Shown here: in pieces, positions 1 to 6,747 of the stretch
How the letters are laid out: the number at the start of each line of letters is the position of its first letter
Position numbering within the stretch: position 1 is the stretch's first letter
From: a virus
DNA length: 45,289 nucleotides
Direction: 5' to 3' (one strand)
Virus record (IMG/VR): IMGVR_UViG_3300006802_000165
Location: 1 to 45,289 of that record
The notes under the pieces: generated by a model
Seen by the model: the letters and a program-made list of their open reading frames with translations, nothing else
Told to the model about the DNA's origin: nothing
The model's database searches: none
Program-made: the position numbers and the translations under genes

Positions 1-912
1 GAAATCCCCTGCGGTCGTTGAAACAAAAAGTTCATCGCCAGCAGAGTACGTTCCCGAGGGAAGATCAATGCCTTCCAACGTGCCAAGCGTAGTGATATAC
101 ACCTCTGCTCCGGAGTTGCCTCCGGTACTGATTACGCCAAACGAAGGCATCTTCGCCGCGTCATCGGCATCAGCGAGATCGACATCAGGCGTGTTTCCGC
201 TGGTGTATCCAGAGATGTACACAACATCACCAACTGAAAGTGCAGATGCGTTCCCGTTCTTCGCTCGGAACATCACCGAGCCTTCGAGATCCCCGTGAAT
301 TTCAGCCCAGCGGAAATCGGCAGACCCAAGGTCCAAAGTCCCATCTGCGTTCGGGATCAAGTCAATGCTGAGACTGCCCGATGTCAAACCGCTCGCGGGC
401 AGAGACGATCCAGCAGATAAGTTTGTCAACTGCGAGCCATCAACCGCAGGCAACTTTGCATCGCCATCAAGTTGGACAATCTGGTTTGCTGATGTGCCGG
501 GTACAAGCCCAAGATCAGTGCGAATTGCAGCAAGGTTGTTGTAGGAAACCGTAAGGGCACCGCTGACATCTGCAACGGAATAGCCCGAAGGCATTGTGAC
601 ACCCGTCACCGTTCCCAACTTTGTATTGGTAATAGATACTGCACCCGCTGCATCGGTTAGGACGTTCATCCCCGTCAAACCAGTTACTGATTGAACAGGA
701 GCAGCCGCAGAAGCACGAGCATTGGTGTAGTAGAGGTTGCTACTTCCCTCATTCAAGGAGTCGGTGGTTTGCCCGCTAAGGTTTACAGCCCCAACTCCCA
801 AAGCCACTGTCACCGTATTTGAGACAGGCGAACTAAGCGTCACGGTATTGCTGCCTGCAGGCGTAATCGTGACGTTATCGGTAGTCGTCGAAATTGTGAC
901 AGTATCAGCCAT
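1..912 (-). CDS. Tail fibre / receptor-binding protein, N-terminal part (cut by window start)
   Basis: The ATG at 912 overlaps the stop of the upstream gene (TAATG), and the frame stays open to base 1, giving 304 residues with no stop. The N-terminus is Thr/Val/Ser-rich and low in charge, like virion beta-structure. Further on are fibre-like phrases: LPAVDGSQLTNL, GTLDLGSADFRWAEIHGD, and an ALSVGDVVYISG segment, typical of phage tail fibre and structural repeat modules. It is the last gene of the leftward virion arm before the window edge. The fragment at 44642-45289 is in the same phase and probably carries the C-terminus. Fibre assignment is inferred from composition and phrases, not from a named family. 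Confidence 0.75.
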   Translation of the reverse strand, partial: MADTVTISTTTDNVTITPAGSNTVTLSSPVSNTVTVALGVGAVNLSGQTTDSLNEGSSNLYYTNARASAAAPVQSVTGLTGMNVLTDAAGAVSITNTKLGTVTGVTMPSGYSVADVSGALTVSYNNLAAIRTDLGLVPGTSANQIVQLDGDAKLPAVDGSQLTNLSAGSSLPASGLTSGSLSIDLIPNADGTLDLGSADFRWAEIHGDLEGSVMFRAKNGNASALSVGDVVYISGYTSGNTPDVDLADADDAAKMPSFGVISTGGNSGAEVYITTLGTLEGIDLPSGTYSAGDELFVSTTAGDF

Positions 913-1313
913 TAGGTCGTAACCTCAGGAGTAACGATCAAAGTCCCTTCAAGAACACGTTCAACAATAAGACCGTCAGAAGTGACATTTTCAATGTCGT
1001 AGACGTACTTTCCGGGAGCATCTATCAACGCAGACTTTGCCGCACTGACTTTGACCGTGAAAGTTTCACGATCGGTTGCAGTCGCACTAGCGGTGTTGCT
1101 TTCAAACTCGTCTGAGTTTGTATGCACGTCGTCAATCGAGTTGACGGTGAGCGAAAGAACTTCAGTGCCTCCATGCTTTGTCTTTGCCTTCATTCGGAAA
1201 GTGCTGTTCTGGGGAAATGCAGCATCTCCCGCACTACCGCCGTCACGACTTCGGGAATAAACAAGCGTGGTTGTTTCGCCTTGGTTGATAGTCCAATCGT
1301 ATCGAGCCGTCAT
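912..1313 (-). CDS. Virion-associated beta-sandwich protein, hypothetical
   Basis: Encodes 133 residues. I chose the ATG at 1313, which overlaps the upstream stop (ATGA) and has GGAG about 6 nt upstream; an upstream TTG at 1325 is possible. The protein opens with ARYDWTINQGETTTLVYS and later has GKYVYDIE and VLEGTLIVTPEVT. I recognise this pattern from small phage structural proteins with an Ig-like or baseplate-upper-protein-like fold, usually next to fibre genes. It sits between a neck/tail-like gene and the fibre, with overlapping start and stop codons that suggest translational coupling. Exact role unknown. Confidence 0.8.
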   Translation of the reverse strand: MTARYDWTINQGETTTLVYSRSRDGGSAGDAAFPQNSTFRMKAKTKHGGTEVLSLTVNSIDDVHTNSDEFESNTASATATDRETFTVKVSAAKSALIDAPGKYVYDIENVTSDGLIVERVLEGTLIVTPEVTT

Positions 1314-2227
1314 GGCGTTCTCCAAGATCCAGCGTAGAACAGATCGTCGTAAGCAGGGTTATCTACGGTCTTTCTCTTGAACGACTTGCCCGTTCGCATC
1401 TGCATATTAGCAAGGTTGTCAGTAGCAGTCTTGATCGCGGAGCGATACTGCTGGAGCACCATCTGGTAATGGGACCCACTGATTTTTCGATAGGCCCCCA
1501 ACTTCATGGCAGAGCCTGCGGAGATCGCTTCGTAGAGAGACTGCATACCAATCGGTGCAATTTCGTACTGGACACCTGTCGTGAGGTTTGTGTTGAAGGG
1601 GATCCGCGTCGTCACTTCATTGAGATCAACATCGTGACTTGCGATGACACGTTCTTCTACCATGCCCGTGGCAGGGATGACTCTAAGGATCTGGCCGCAA
1701 TAAGAGTTCTCTCGCCGATCCAAAGCACCCAGATTTGGGGTCGTGTCCAAGACGAAGGTCTGGCGATCGCCTCTCATAGTCCCCCCGTTGGTGGAGTAGT
1801 GAGGCATCACGTCTCCGCTGGGGATGTAGTAGATCGTCCAGTCGTAGGTCTCATTTCCGTACTTGGGCTCGAAGCGTACGGTGTTGCCTTCCAACGCCCA
1901 GCCTACACCACGAGGGTTGAACTCGTTTCGAGGTTTGATTTCTTCCCAAAGATTGCCGTCCGTATCTCGACGGCCAATGCGGATGACTTCTCCAACCGCA
2001 TTGGGAAGTTGGTAGTACTCGTCAGTAGCGTTGGGCCTGAAGTCCATCCGCATGATGGTGGGGTTGTCCGCATTCATGTTGATGCGAGACAGCACATCCA
2101 CCATCGACGGGCTGATGATGTGGCGTACAAGAAAATCGTTGTCGTACTTGGCGTCGAAGTCAGGATCATCGAGGTAGCCTCGGATCCGTTCAATGACGGT
2201 GTACAGAAATGAGCCGGTGCTGTGCAT
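1310..2227 (-). CDS. Head-tail / tail structural protein, putative
   Basis: Encodes 305 residues from an ATG with a strong GGAGG ribosome site about 7 nt upstream. The N-terminal half is acidic and helical (ERIRGYLDDPDFDAKYDNDFLVRHI), followed by beta-rich segments with many Tyr and Trp. The C-terminal third is helical (an SLYEAISAGSAMKLGAYR region). Size, position before the fibre genes and this helix-beta-helix pattern fit a podovirus neck or tail adaptor (gp4-like) protein, but no diagnostic motif is visible, so that role is inferred from position. Confidence 0.75.
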   Translation of the reverse strand: MHSTGSFLYTVIERIRGYLDDPDFDAKYDNDFLVRHIISPSMVDVLSRINMNADNPTIMRMDFRPNATDEYYQLPNAVGEVIRIGRRDTDGNLWEEIKPRNEFNPRGVGWALEGNTVRFEPKYGNETYDWTIYYIPSGDVMPHYSTNGGTMRGDRQTFVLDTTPNLGALDRRENSYCGQILRVIPATGMVEERVIASHDVDLNEVTTRIPFNTNLTTGVQYEIAPIGMQSLYEAISAGSAMKLGAYRKISGSHYQMVLQQYRSAIKTATDNLANMQMRTGKSFKRKTVDNPAYDDLFYAGSWRTP

Positions 2228-2529
2228 TATTTACCTCCTCCACGCCTGTGCATGACATTTGCCATGATGTCCCGGATGTCTTCCATATGCTCGTAGTTAA
2301 CATCCCCGCCCATCTCTTCAAAGAGTTCGAGGATGTCATGGGTCTTTCTACTGCTTTCTTTGGCTCTCTTCAGAGACCTTTTAGGATTTAGCCCCAACGA
2401 GAGATCTCGGAAAATACTCCCATTATGAAGACCTTCGCCCTTGAGAGAAAGGATAAGACGCTTTGCCTCAGATCGAGGCATGTTGCGAATAATAGGGCTT
2501 AGCATTTGAAGAAGGGTGAGTGGGTTCAT
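2227..2529 (-). CDS. Small hypothetical protein of the virion arm
   Basis: Encodes 100 residues and is predominantly helical and basic, with a Lys/Arg-rich middle (PKRSLKRAKESSRKTHD) and a Gly/Lys tail (RRGGGK). It is coupled at both ends: its start overlaps the stop of the 183-residue gene (TAATG) and its stop overlaps the next ATG. No family recognised. The tight coupling argues that it is a real structural or assembly component. Confidence 0.7.
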   Translation of the reverse strand: MNPLTLLQMLSPIIRNMPRSEAKRLILSLKGEGLHNGSIFRDLSLGLNPKRSLKRAKESSRKTHDILELFEEMGGDVNYEHMEDIRDIMANVMHRRGGGK

Positions 2530-3080
2530 TAGGTGCCACCTGTGATGATTCGACCCTTGGCCGAGTTCATGAGATCCTTCTTAAATTCTTCAGTTTCAGC
2601 GGTCTCGGTTCCAGACCATTTCTTGGATCGAAGGGAATTAGCCGCTGCTTGATCCCCAGTGGTTCTACCCACCCAATCGGCCACCCGGTGCTTCTCTTCG
2701 ATGTTGTCTCGCTCCATACTACGCTTGGCCTTGGCCCTGTCTCGAATCCCCTTCTTCATGGATTCTGCCATCTCTTGGGCAGGACGAAGCCGGTTCCGGA
2801 GCCAATCCTGAGTGGGGGGATGCCAGTTGGGAGGCGTCGGGAAAGCCTCCAACTCCATGACGATCCCAATCCCATCTCGCTTAGGATGGTAGATCCACTT
2901 TGACAGCACGAAGGTTTCGGCAATCTTGTGGTGGTAGACGAACAGATCGTCGATGCCGCTAAAACGCCGTGCCCAAAGAACCCATTCAGAGTCCGGCAGA
3001 ATCTCATGGTCTTCACCAAGAACAAGGCCCATGCCTGCGGCGTGGGCTCTTGCGTCAAATGTAATCTCGATCTCGCTCAA
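2529..3080 (-). CDS. Hypothetical virion-arm protein
   Basis: Encodes 183 residues. The N-terminal half is mixed alpha/beta with several aromatic residues (WVLWARRFSGIDDLFVYHH). The C-terminal half is strongly charged and helical (KKGIRDRAKAKRSMERD). The start lies 26 nt inside the end of the sigma-like gene. Some phages have a similar conserved protein near capsid and neck genes, but I cannot name a family. Role unknown. Confidence 0.7.
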   Translation of the reverse strand: MSEIEITFDARAHAAGMGLVLGEDHEILPDSEWVLWARRFSGIDDLFVYHHKIAETFVLSKWIYHPKRDGIGIVMELEAFPTPPNWHPPTQDWLRNRLRPAQEMAESMKKGIRDRAKAKRSMERDNIEEKHRVADWVGRTTGDQAAANSLRSKKWSGTETAETEEFKKDLMNSAKGRIITGGT

Positions 3081-3588
3081 TGAGACCTGCCCTTCTGAAT
3101 TTAGGAAGGATGTGGTTTTTTATCCAATAGGTGACTGTCGTCGGGGATTTGTACCCGTAAGCCTCGGCAATAGAGCGGTGGGTCATTCCCCCCACCTTCA
3201 TGAGGATAACGTCTATTTCTTTTTCTGTCAGATTCGGGGGCAACTCGGCCCTCGCGTAATCCTCAATGCCCCGGACAGACGTCTCCACAAACTCACTTTC
3301 GAGAATAACCCACTTGCTCTTGCGGTATCTCCATCCATGGAACTTGCCGTAAGCGTAAGCCACTCGGGGCCACAAGAAGTTTTTCAAGAACGTGATGACG
3401 GTAGCCTTTTCAGGGTCATACCGATCTACAAGAAGTTCGTGAGCAGTCAAATACGCCTGACTCAACAACTCTTCGTGAGTCCACAAAGCAAAGTGGCCCG
3501 ACTTCTTTACGTCGGCTACCCACTGCATCAAGAAACCAATATGGTCTCCAATGTCTTTACTTCGATTTCTTGGACTTCCAAGAGACAC
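3055..3588 (-). CDS. Sigma-70-like / HTH transcription factor
   Basis: Encodes 177 residues from a GTG at 3588 with AAGGG about 9 nt upstream. Residues about 36-80 resemble a sigma region 2 helix set (THEELLSQAYLTAHELL, then YDPEKATVITFLKNFLWPRV). Residues about 120-165 form a region-4-like helix-turn-helix: LTEKEIDVILMKVGGMTHRSIAEAYG followed by SPTTVTYWIKN. It is therefore a likely sigma or sigma-like factor that could redirect host RNA polymerase, or a related DNA-binding protein. It lies inside the virion arm, between small basic proteins and neck genes, overlapping both neighbours. Promoter specificity cannot be read from the window. Confidence 0.65.
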   Translation of the reverse strand: MSLGSPRNRSKDIGDHIGFLMQWVADVKKSGHFALWTHEELLSQAYLTAHELLVDRYDPEKATVITFLKNFLWPRVAYAYGKFHGWRYRKSKWVILESEFVETSVRGIEDYARAELPPNLTEKEIDVILMKVGGMTHRSIAEAYGYKSPTTVTYWIKNHILPKFRRAGLIERDRDYI

Positions 3589-3781
3589 GTCCGGGTCCCT
3601 TCTTTGCAGAGGTTCCCTTGCGTGTGCATTGAGACTTGGTGGGACGACAAGCAGGGTAAGGCCGCTTGCTTCCGCCCTTAGCCGACTTTCGACCGCACGC
3701 CTTACCAGTCTTACAGTCGATCCAGCCCTTGCCGTTGTTCTGAGAGAACCACTTCTTAAGACCAGTTTTCTTCTTAGCCAT
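3557..3781 (-). CDS. Small Lys/Cys-rich basic protein
   Basis: Encodes 74 residues from the ATG at 3781; a longer in-frame reading to 3802 adds only an unlikely hydrophobic leader. It begins MAKKKTGLKKWFSQNN and contains GWIDCKTGKACGRK and ACRPTKSQCTRKG, so four cysteines sit in a very basic protein ending in Lys/Ser. This matches short phage proteins of unknown function with a WFxQNxGxGWxDCKTGxxCGR pattern. It is the last member of a cluster of such proteins downstream of the capsid gene. DNA compaction or capsid-interior binding is a guess from charge. Confidence 0.8.
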   Translation of the reverse strand: MAKKKTGLKKWFSQNNGKGWIDCKTGKACGRKSAKGGSKRPYPACRPTKSQCTRKGTSAKKGPGRVSWKSKKSK

Positions 3782-3828
3782 CAGCAGCAGCACTCCCTCC
3801 ACGTCTTACCACAACGTGGACAAATCAT
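3781..3828 (-). CDS. Tiny Cys-rich ORF (15 residues), possible leader peptide
   Basis: Reads MICPRCGKTWRECCC and stops in a TGATG overlap with the next gene. It exactly fills the gap between two basic-protein genes. CPRCGKTW looks like half a zinc ribbon. No clear ribosome site precedes it; instead, the GGAGG that could serve the downstream gene lies within it. It may be a real micro-protein, a coupling leader, or an accidental open frame. Confidence 0.35.
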   Translation of the reverse strand: MICPRCGKTWRECCC

Positions 3829-3842
3829 CTCAGATGCCGGGG

Positions 3843-3998
3843 TCACTTCTTCTTGCCGCCGGTGCCCCAGTTCTTCGCACCCTTCTTGCGGCACTTGACG
3901 AGGGCTCCGCTGGCGTAGGCAGACGGCCACTTCTTGTAACGGCCCTTGACCTTGTGGTAGCAAGCGTCCTTCTTGCCGCCAGCCTTCTTCTTTGCCAT
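3843..3998 (-). CDS. Small basic protein, DUF5872-like
   Basis: Encodes 51 residues starting MAKKKAGGKKDACYHKVKGR and containing WPSAYASGALVKCRKKGAKNW. The pattern ACYxKVKxRYKxWPSAYASGALVxCRxxGAxNWG is one I recall from many phage and large-virus proteins of unknown function (DUF5872-like). The ATG overlaps the preceding stop (TAATG). The protein is rich in Lys with two cysteines. Likely a virion or DNA-associated protein; role unknown. Confidence 0.85.
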   Translation of the reverse strand: MAKKKAGGKKDACYHKVKGRYKKWPSAYASGALVKCRKKGAKNWGTGGKKK

Positions 3999-4120
3999 TA
4001 CTTCTTGCCTCGCTTCTTACCCTTCATCATCTTGCCACAACCACCGGGCTTCATAGCCTTCTTGGCAGCAGCCTTACCCTTCTTGGTGTAGGGATACTTC
4101 TTACCGTTCACGTTTGGCAT
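3998..4120 (-). CDS. Tiny Lys-rich protein (MPNVNGKKYPYT type)
   Basis: Encodes 40 residues, MPNVNGKKYPYTKKGKAAAK at the start, then GGCGKMMKGKK and a Lys-rich tail. About 40% of residues are Lys or Arg. The opening phrase is shared by small proteins in many aquatic phages. It ends in a TAATG overlap with the DUF5872-like gene and begins 2 nt after the stop of the 88-residue gene. Function unknown; the extreme charge suggests nucleic-acid or capsid-interior binding. Confidence 0.8.
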   Translation of the reverse strand: MPNVNGKKYPYTKKGKAAAKKAMKPGGCGKMMKGKKRGKK

Positions 4121-4121
4121 G

Positions 4122-4388
4122 TCAGCACTTCCATCTGCGGCGAGCCTTGCGGAGCCGACTGTTCGGATCCTTGGCAGCCTTGGGGAACTTCTTCATCTGC
4201 CCCGCCGACCGGGCACAGAAAGACTTCTTACGGGGACCACCTCCGGGCTGGGGAGCCTTGAGGTTGGAGCCCGTCTTTCGATTGATGGAGGCGCGGCCCT
4301 TGGCAGTAAGCCCGCCCTTCTTGGACTTGCAGCCGCTCTTGATTGAGCAGCCTTTCATCGCGCCCTTCTTTTTGACTTTCTTAGCCAC
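4122..4388 (-). CDS. Small basic protein, DUF6321-like
   Basis: Encodes 88 residues from a GTG at 4388, overlapping the upstream gene by 8 nt, with a G-rich ribosome site. Key phrases are GLTAKGRASINRKTGSNLKA, PQPGGGPRKKSFCARSAG, DPNSRLRKARRRWKC. This SINRxTGSxLKxPxP / KSFCAR / DPxSRxxxARRxWxC pattern matches, from memory, a viral domain of unknown function (DUF6321) found in phages and giant viruses. It opens the basic-protein cluster. A DNA-binding or packaging-associated role is plausible from charge but not shown. Confidence 0.85.
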   Translation of the reverse strand: MAKKVKKKGAMKGCSIKSGCKSKKGGLTAKGRASINRKTGSNLKAPQPGGGPRKKSFCARSAGQMKKFPKAAKDPNSRLRKARRRWKC

Positions 4389-5112
4389 CCAAACCCCCAG
4401 TCAAAAGAGGAAGAATTCTGGACATAGGACCCTGCATGAGCCCAAAATTCTTTGCGGCACTAGCAGCCTTGCGTTTTGCTTTGTTTTCAGTGCCGTAGAG
4501 TTGATCATGGATTGCACCCAATCCCCCAGCCCCTACCGTGCTGTTTGCAAGACGCCCCGTAATGTTTTCCATAGTTCCGGAAGTAGTTCCTCGGGTAAAT
4601 GACGGGTCAATAGCCCTCGCAACTCTTTGCGTTTGTGCTACACCCGGAACACGGTTTACGAACTGTAGTGGTCTCGAAGCCGCAACTACAGGAGCAACTC
4701 TATTAAACACTGCGTAAGGCCCTGCAAAAGCCAAGGCATCTTGGGGGGCATTAAGAAGGCCTTGGTTTCCATGCAGGGCGTCTGCCCTCTGGGTGTTCAC
4801 AGAAATCATCTGCCCCATGCTCGGCTGTGCAGACCCGTACCTCATTGTGTTGTCGTACCTAGACCGTTGGGCATTTCCAATCTGACCGGGGCTCATCCCT
4901 CGGGCGGCCATGCCTTCAGCCTGACGGTCGGCCCCGATCTGGGGGCCTCTTGGAACAAACATATTCGGGGCAGGGGGAGTCGCTTGACTACCGCGTATAA
5001 GATCTTGGAGTTCTTCGACGCTAAGACCAGTCCGTCTTGCTTCTTGTTCAAGAAGAGAGGGAGCCGGTCGTGGGGCCGGAGCATTCGGGTTTTGAGGTCC
5101 ATACTGCTGCAT
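4381..5112 (-). CDS. Hypothetical Pro/Gln-rich virion-arm protein
   Basis: Encodes 243 residues starting at an ATG with GAGGAA upstream. The N-terminus is Pro/Gln/Asn-rich and probably disordered (GPQNPNAPAPRPAPS). A Gly/Ala-rich helical C-terminus ends in LLTGGLGG. There are no cysteines or catalytic motifs that I can see. It lies directly downstream of the capsid gene after a strong hairpin. Possibly a minor capsid or internal protein; no family recognised. Confidence 0.7.
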   Translation of the reverse strand: MQQYGPQNPNAPAPRPAPSLLEQEARRTGLSVEELQDLIRGSQATPPAPNMFVPRGPQIGADRQAEGMAARGMSPGQIGNAQRSRYDNTMRYGSAQPSMGQMISVNTQRADALHGNQGLLNAPQDALAFAGPYAVFNRVAPVVAASRPLQFVNRVPGVAQTQRVARAIDPSFTRGTTSGTMENITGRLANSTVGAGGLGAIHDQLYGTENKAKRKAASAAKNFGLMQGPMSRILPLLTGGLGG

Positions 5113-5130
5113 GAGTTTCCTCGGAAGTCG

Positions 5131-5156
5131 GGGAGGGGGGACTATGCCCCCCTCCC
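5131..5156. terminator. 10-bp G/C hairpin after the capsid gene
   Basis: The bases gggagggggg and cccccctccc form a perfect 10-bp stem with a 6-nt loop in the gap between the capsid stop (5170) and the next start (5112). No T-run follows on either strand. It may therefore be a weak terminator, an mRNA 3'-end stabiliser that raises capsid message, or an RNase barrier. Confidence 0.6.
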
Positions 5157-5169
5157 ATGACTACTGAGA

Positions 5170-6747
5170 TCAGTCGCCGTAGACCGTATCGGTCGTGACG
5201 CCAGTCAACTTCATGCCCGCGGCCTGATCCGGGATCAACTGCATTCGCAGCATACCGGGCATCTGAACGGCTTCCGTCATCTGGTTGCCGTTGTTGAGCA
5301 GGTACGGGAACTTCACGCTGCTACCGCCGGTGAGGGCCGGGACCACGAACCGGAACGGAACGTGAGCGTCGGCTTCACCCATCGACTGAAGGCCAGCGTA
5401 ATCAGGCGGCACATACCGCTTCCAGTTCGAACCGGAAGTCTTGAGTCCGTAGACCGTGCCGTCTTCGATGTACTGCGAGGAGTGGCCCTTGTAGGTCCGA
5501 CCCTCGAAGGTCATCGCGAAGCCCTCCGCCGAACCTTCGTTGTTGAGGCTCGACAGGTTGTTGGTGCGGTCAATCTGGTACTGACCGATCTTCTGGGCTT
5601 CGTAAGCGAGCCACACACCGTCCGACGCGGTAAGAGCGTCGATGGTCTGACCCAACTTGCTCTTCGCCGCGTGGAAGCGACGGAGGTACTGACGCAACTT
5701 GTGTTCCGTCAGAACGCCGACGCTGCCCTTGAAGAACGACTTGAACTCAGGGTGGTCGGTAACGCTGATGGAAGCACCACTGATGGCCTCGTCACCGAGC
5801 AGGTCGCCCGTAGACTTGAGCCACGAGTTGATACCCGCGATGCCGGTGAACGACGCCGATCCGGTGCCAGCAGCGTTTTCACCACTGTTGGCGTACACGA
5901 GAGCATCGCCAGCAGCAATCGCAACCGAACCGGGAGCCGTTCCCGCAAAGACGTTATCTGTGGAGACGAGGGTGATTTCACCCTTGAGATCGTCAACGCT
6001 GTCAACCCACACGGAGTAACGACCGGCACCGGCGTTCGAGTTGCTTCGAAGGCCGTTGCCCGAATCCTCGGACTCGTCGTAGATGTCGATCCGCTGACCA
6101 GTGAAGAACCGATCGTAGGTACCTTCGGTGATCGAAACCTTCGAGTAGTACGGGCCAGATCCCGAGTTCGTCGGGGTACCGCTGATGGTGCCCAACTTGT
6201 AGGAATCGTTCTGGCTGACGTACCAGTAGTTGCAGAGCGTGTGGCTCAGGTTCTGAGCAAAGCCCTGAAGGATCGGCGACACCACATCACCAATGACCGC
6301 CGGGGTGGCGTCCATCTGAAGTTCACCAAGGGTGAGCGACAGGTTGGTGTACATGGCCCGCATCGGAACCGTAAGACGGAACGTCTTCGGCTTGGCACCG
6401 TCCATCGGATCCGGGAAAGACTTGCCCGGAGCGTTCTGCTTCAGAAGGCGGTTGCCAAGAGACGAAGCAGGGCCAGTGCCGTCAAAATCCTCGCCGTACA
6501 GCATGAAGTCATCGACAGGGCCGCCCTGTTCAATGACGCCGGTCATGCCGGTGCGGTACAACTTGTTGACCTGAAAGTCCTTCGAGAATTCGCTGACATT
6601 GCCAACGCCCTGCGAAGAAACAACGGTATCACGCCAGATTGGATCCAGCGTAGGCAGAATCGTGTCGATCTGCTTCGACAGGATTTCTTCGATACGGGTG
6701 TTATCCTTATCGAAGAGGGTACCCACCGAGTTGGGAGAAAGTCCCAT
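5170..6747 (-). CDS. Major capsid protein
   Basis: Encodes 525 residues. The N-terminal helix-rich region (TRIEEILSKQIDTILPTLD) is followed by beta-rich insertions and a C-terminal segment, GSAEGFAMTFEGRTYKGHSS and GTVYGLKTSGSNWKRYV, that resembles the A-domain end of HK97-fold capsid proteins of short-tailed phages. It lies immediately after the portal and scaffold genes, the usual order. GTGAGGT about 9 nt upstream of the ATG is a reasonable ribosome site. The extended scaffold frame overlaps this start by 41 nt. The length is large for HK97-fold capsids, consistent with an insertion around residues 200-300. Confidence 0.9.
   Translation of the reverse strand: MGLSPNSVGTLFDKDNTRIEEILSKQIDTILPTLDPIWRDTVVSSQGVGNVSEFSKDFQVNKLYRTGMTGVIEQGGPVDDFMLYGEDFDGTGPASSLGNRLLKQNAPGKSFPDPMDGAKPKTFRLTVPMRAMYTNLSLTLGELQMDATPAVIGDVVSPILQGFAQNLSHTLCNYWYVSQNDSYKLGTISGTPTNSGSGPYYSKVSITEGTYDRFFTGQRIDIYDESEDSGNGLRSNSNAGAGRYSVWVDSVDDLKGEITLVSTDNVFAGTAPGSVAIAAGDALVYANSGENAAGTGSASFTGIAGINSWLKSTGDLLGDEAISGASISVTDHPEFKSFFKGSVGVLTEHKLRQYLRRFHAAKSKLGQTIDALTASDGVWLAYEAQKIGQYQIDRTNNLSSLNNEGSAEGFAMTFEGRTYKGHSSQYIEDGTVYGLKTSGSNWKRYVPPDYAGLQSMGEADAHVPFRFVVPALTGGSSVKFPYLLNNGNQMTEAVQMPGMLRMQLIPDQAAGMKLTGVTTDTVYGD

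Noticed and set aside
1469-2212. 247-residue plus-strand open frame opposite the tail/neck gene
   Set aside because: No ribosome site or motif, and it lies fully opposite a well-supported leftward gene.
3829-3963. 60-residue frame ending at 3781 as a complete gene
   Set aside because: Its upstream part is the out-of-frame shadow of the DUF5872-like gene; only the last 15 codons fall outside it.
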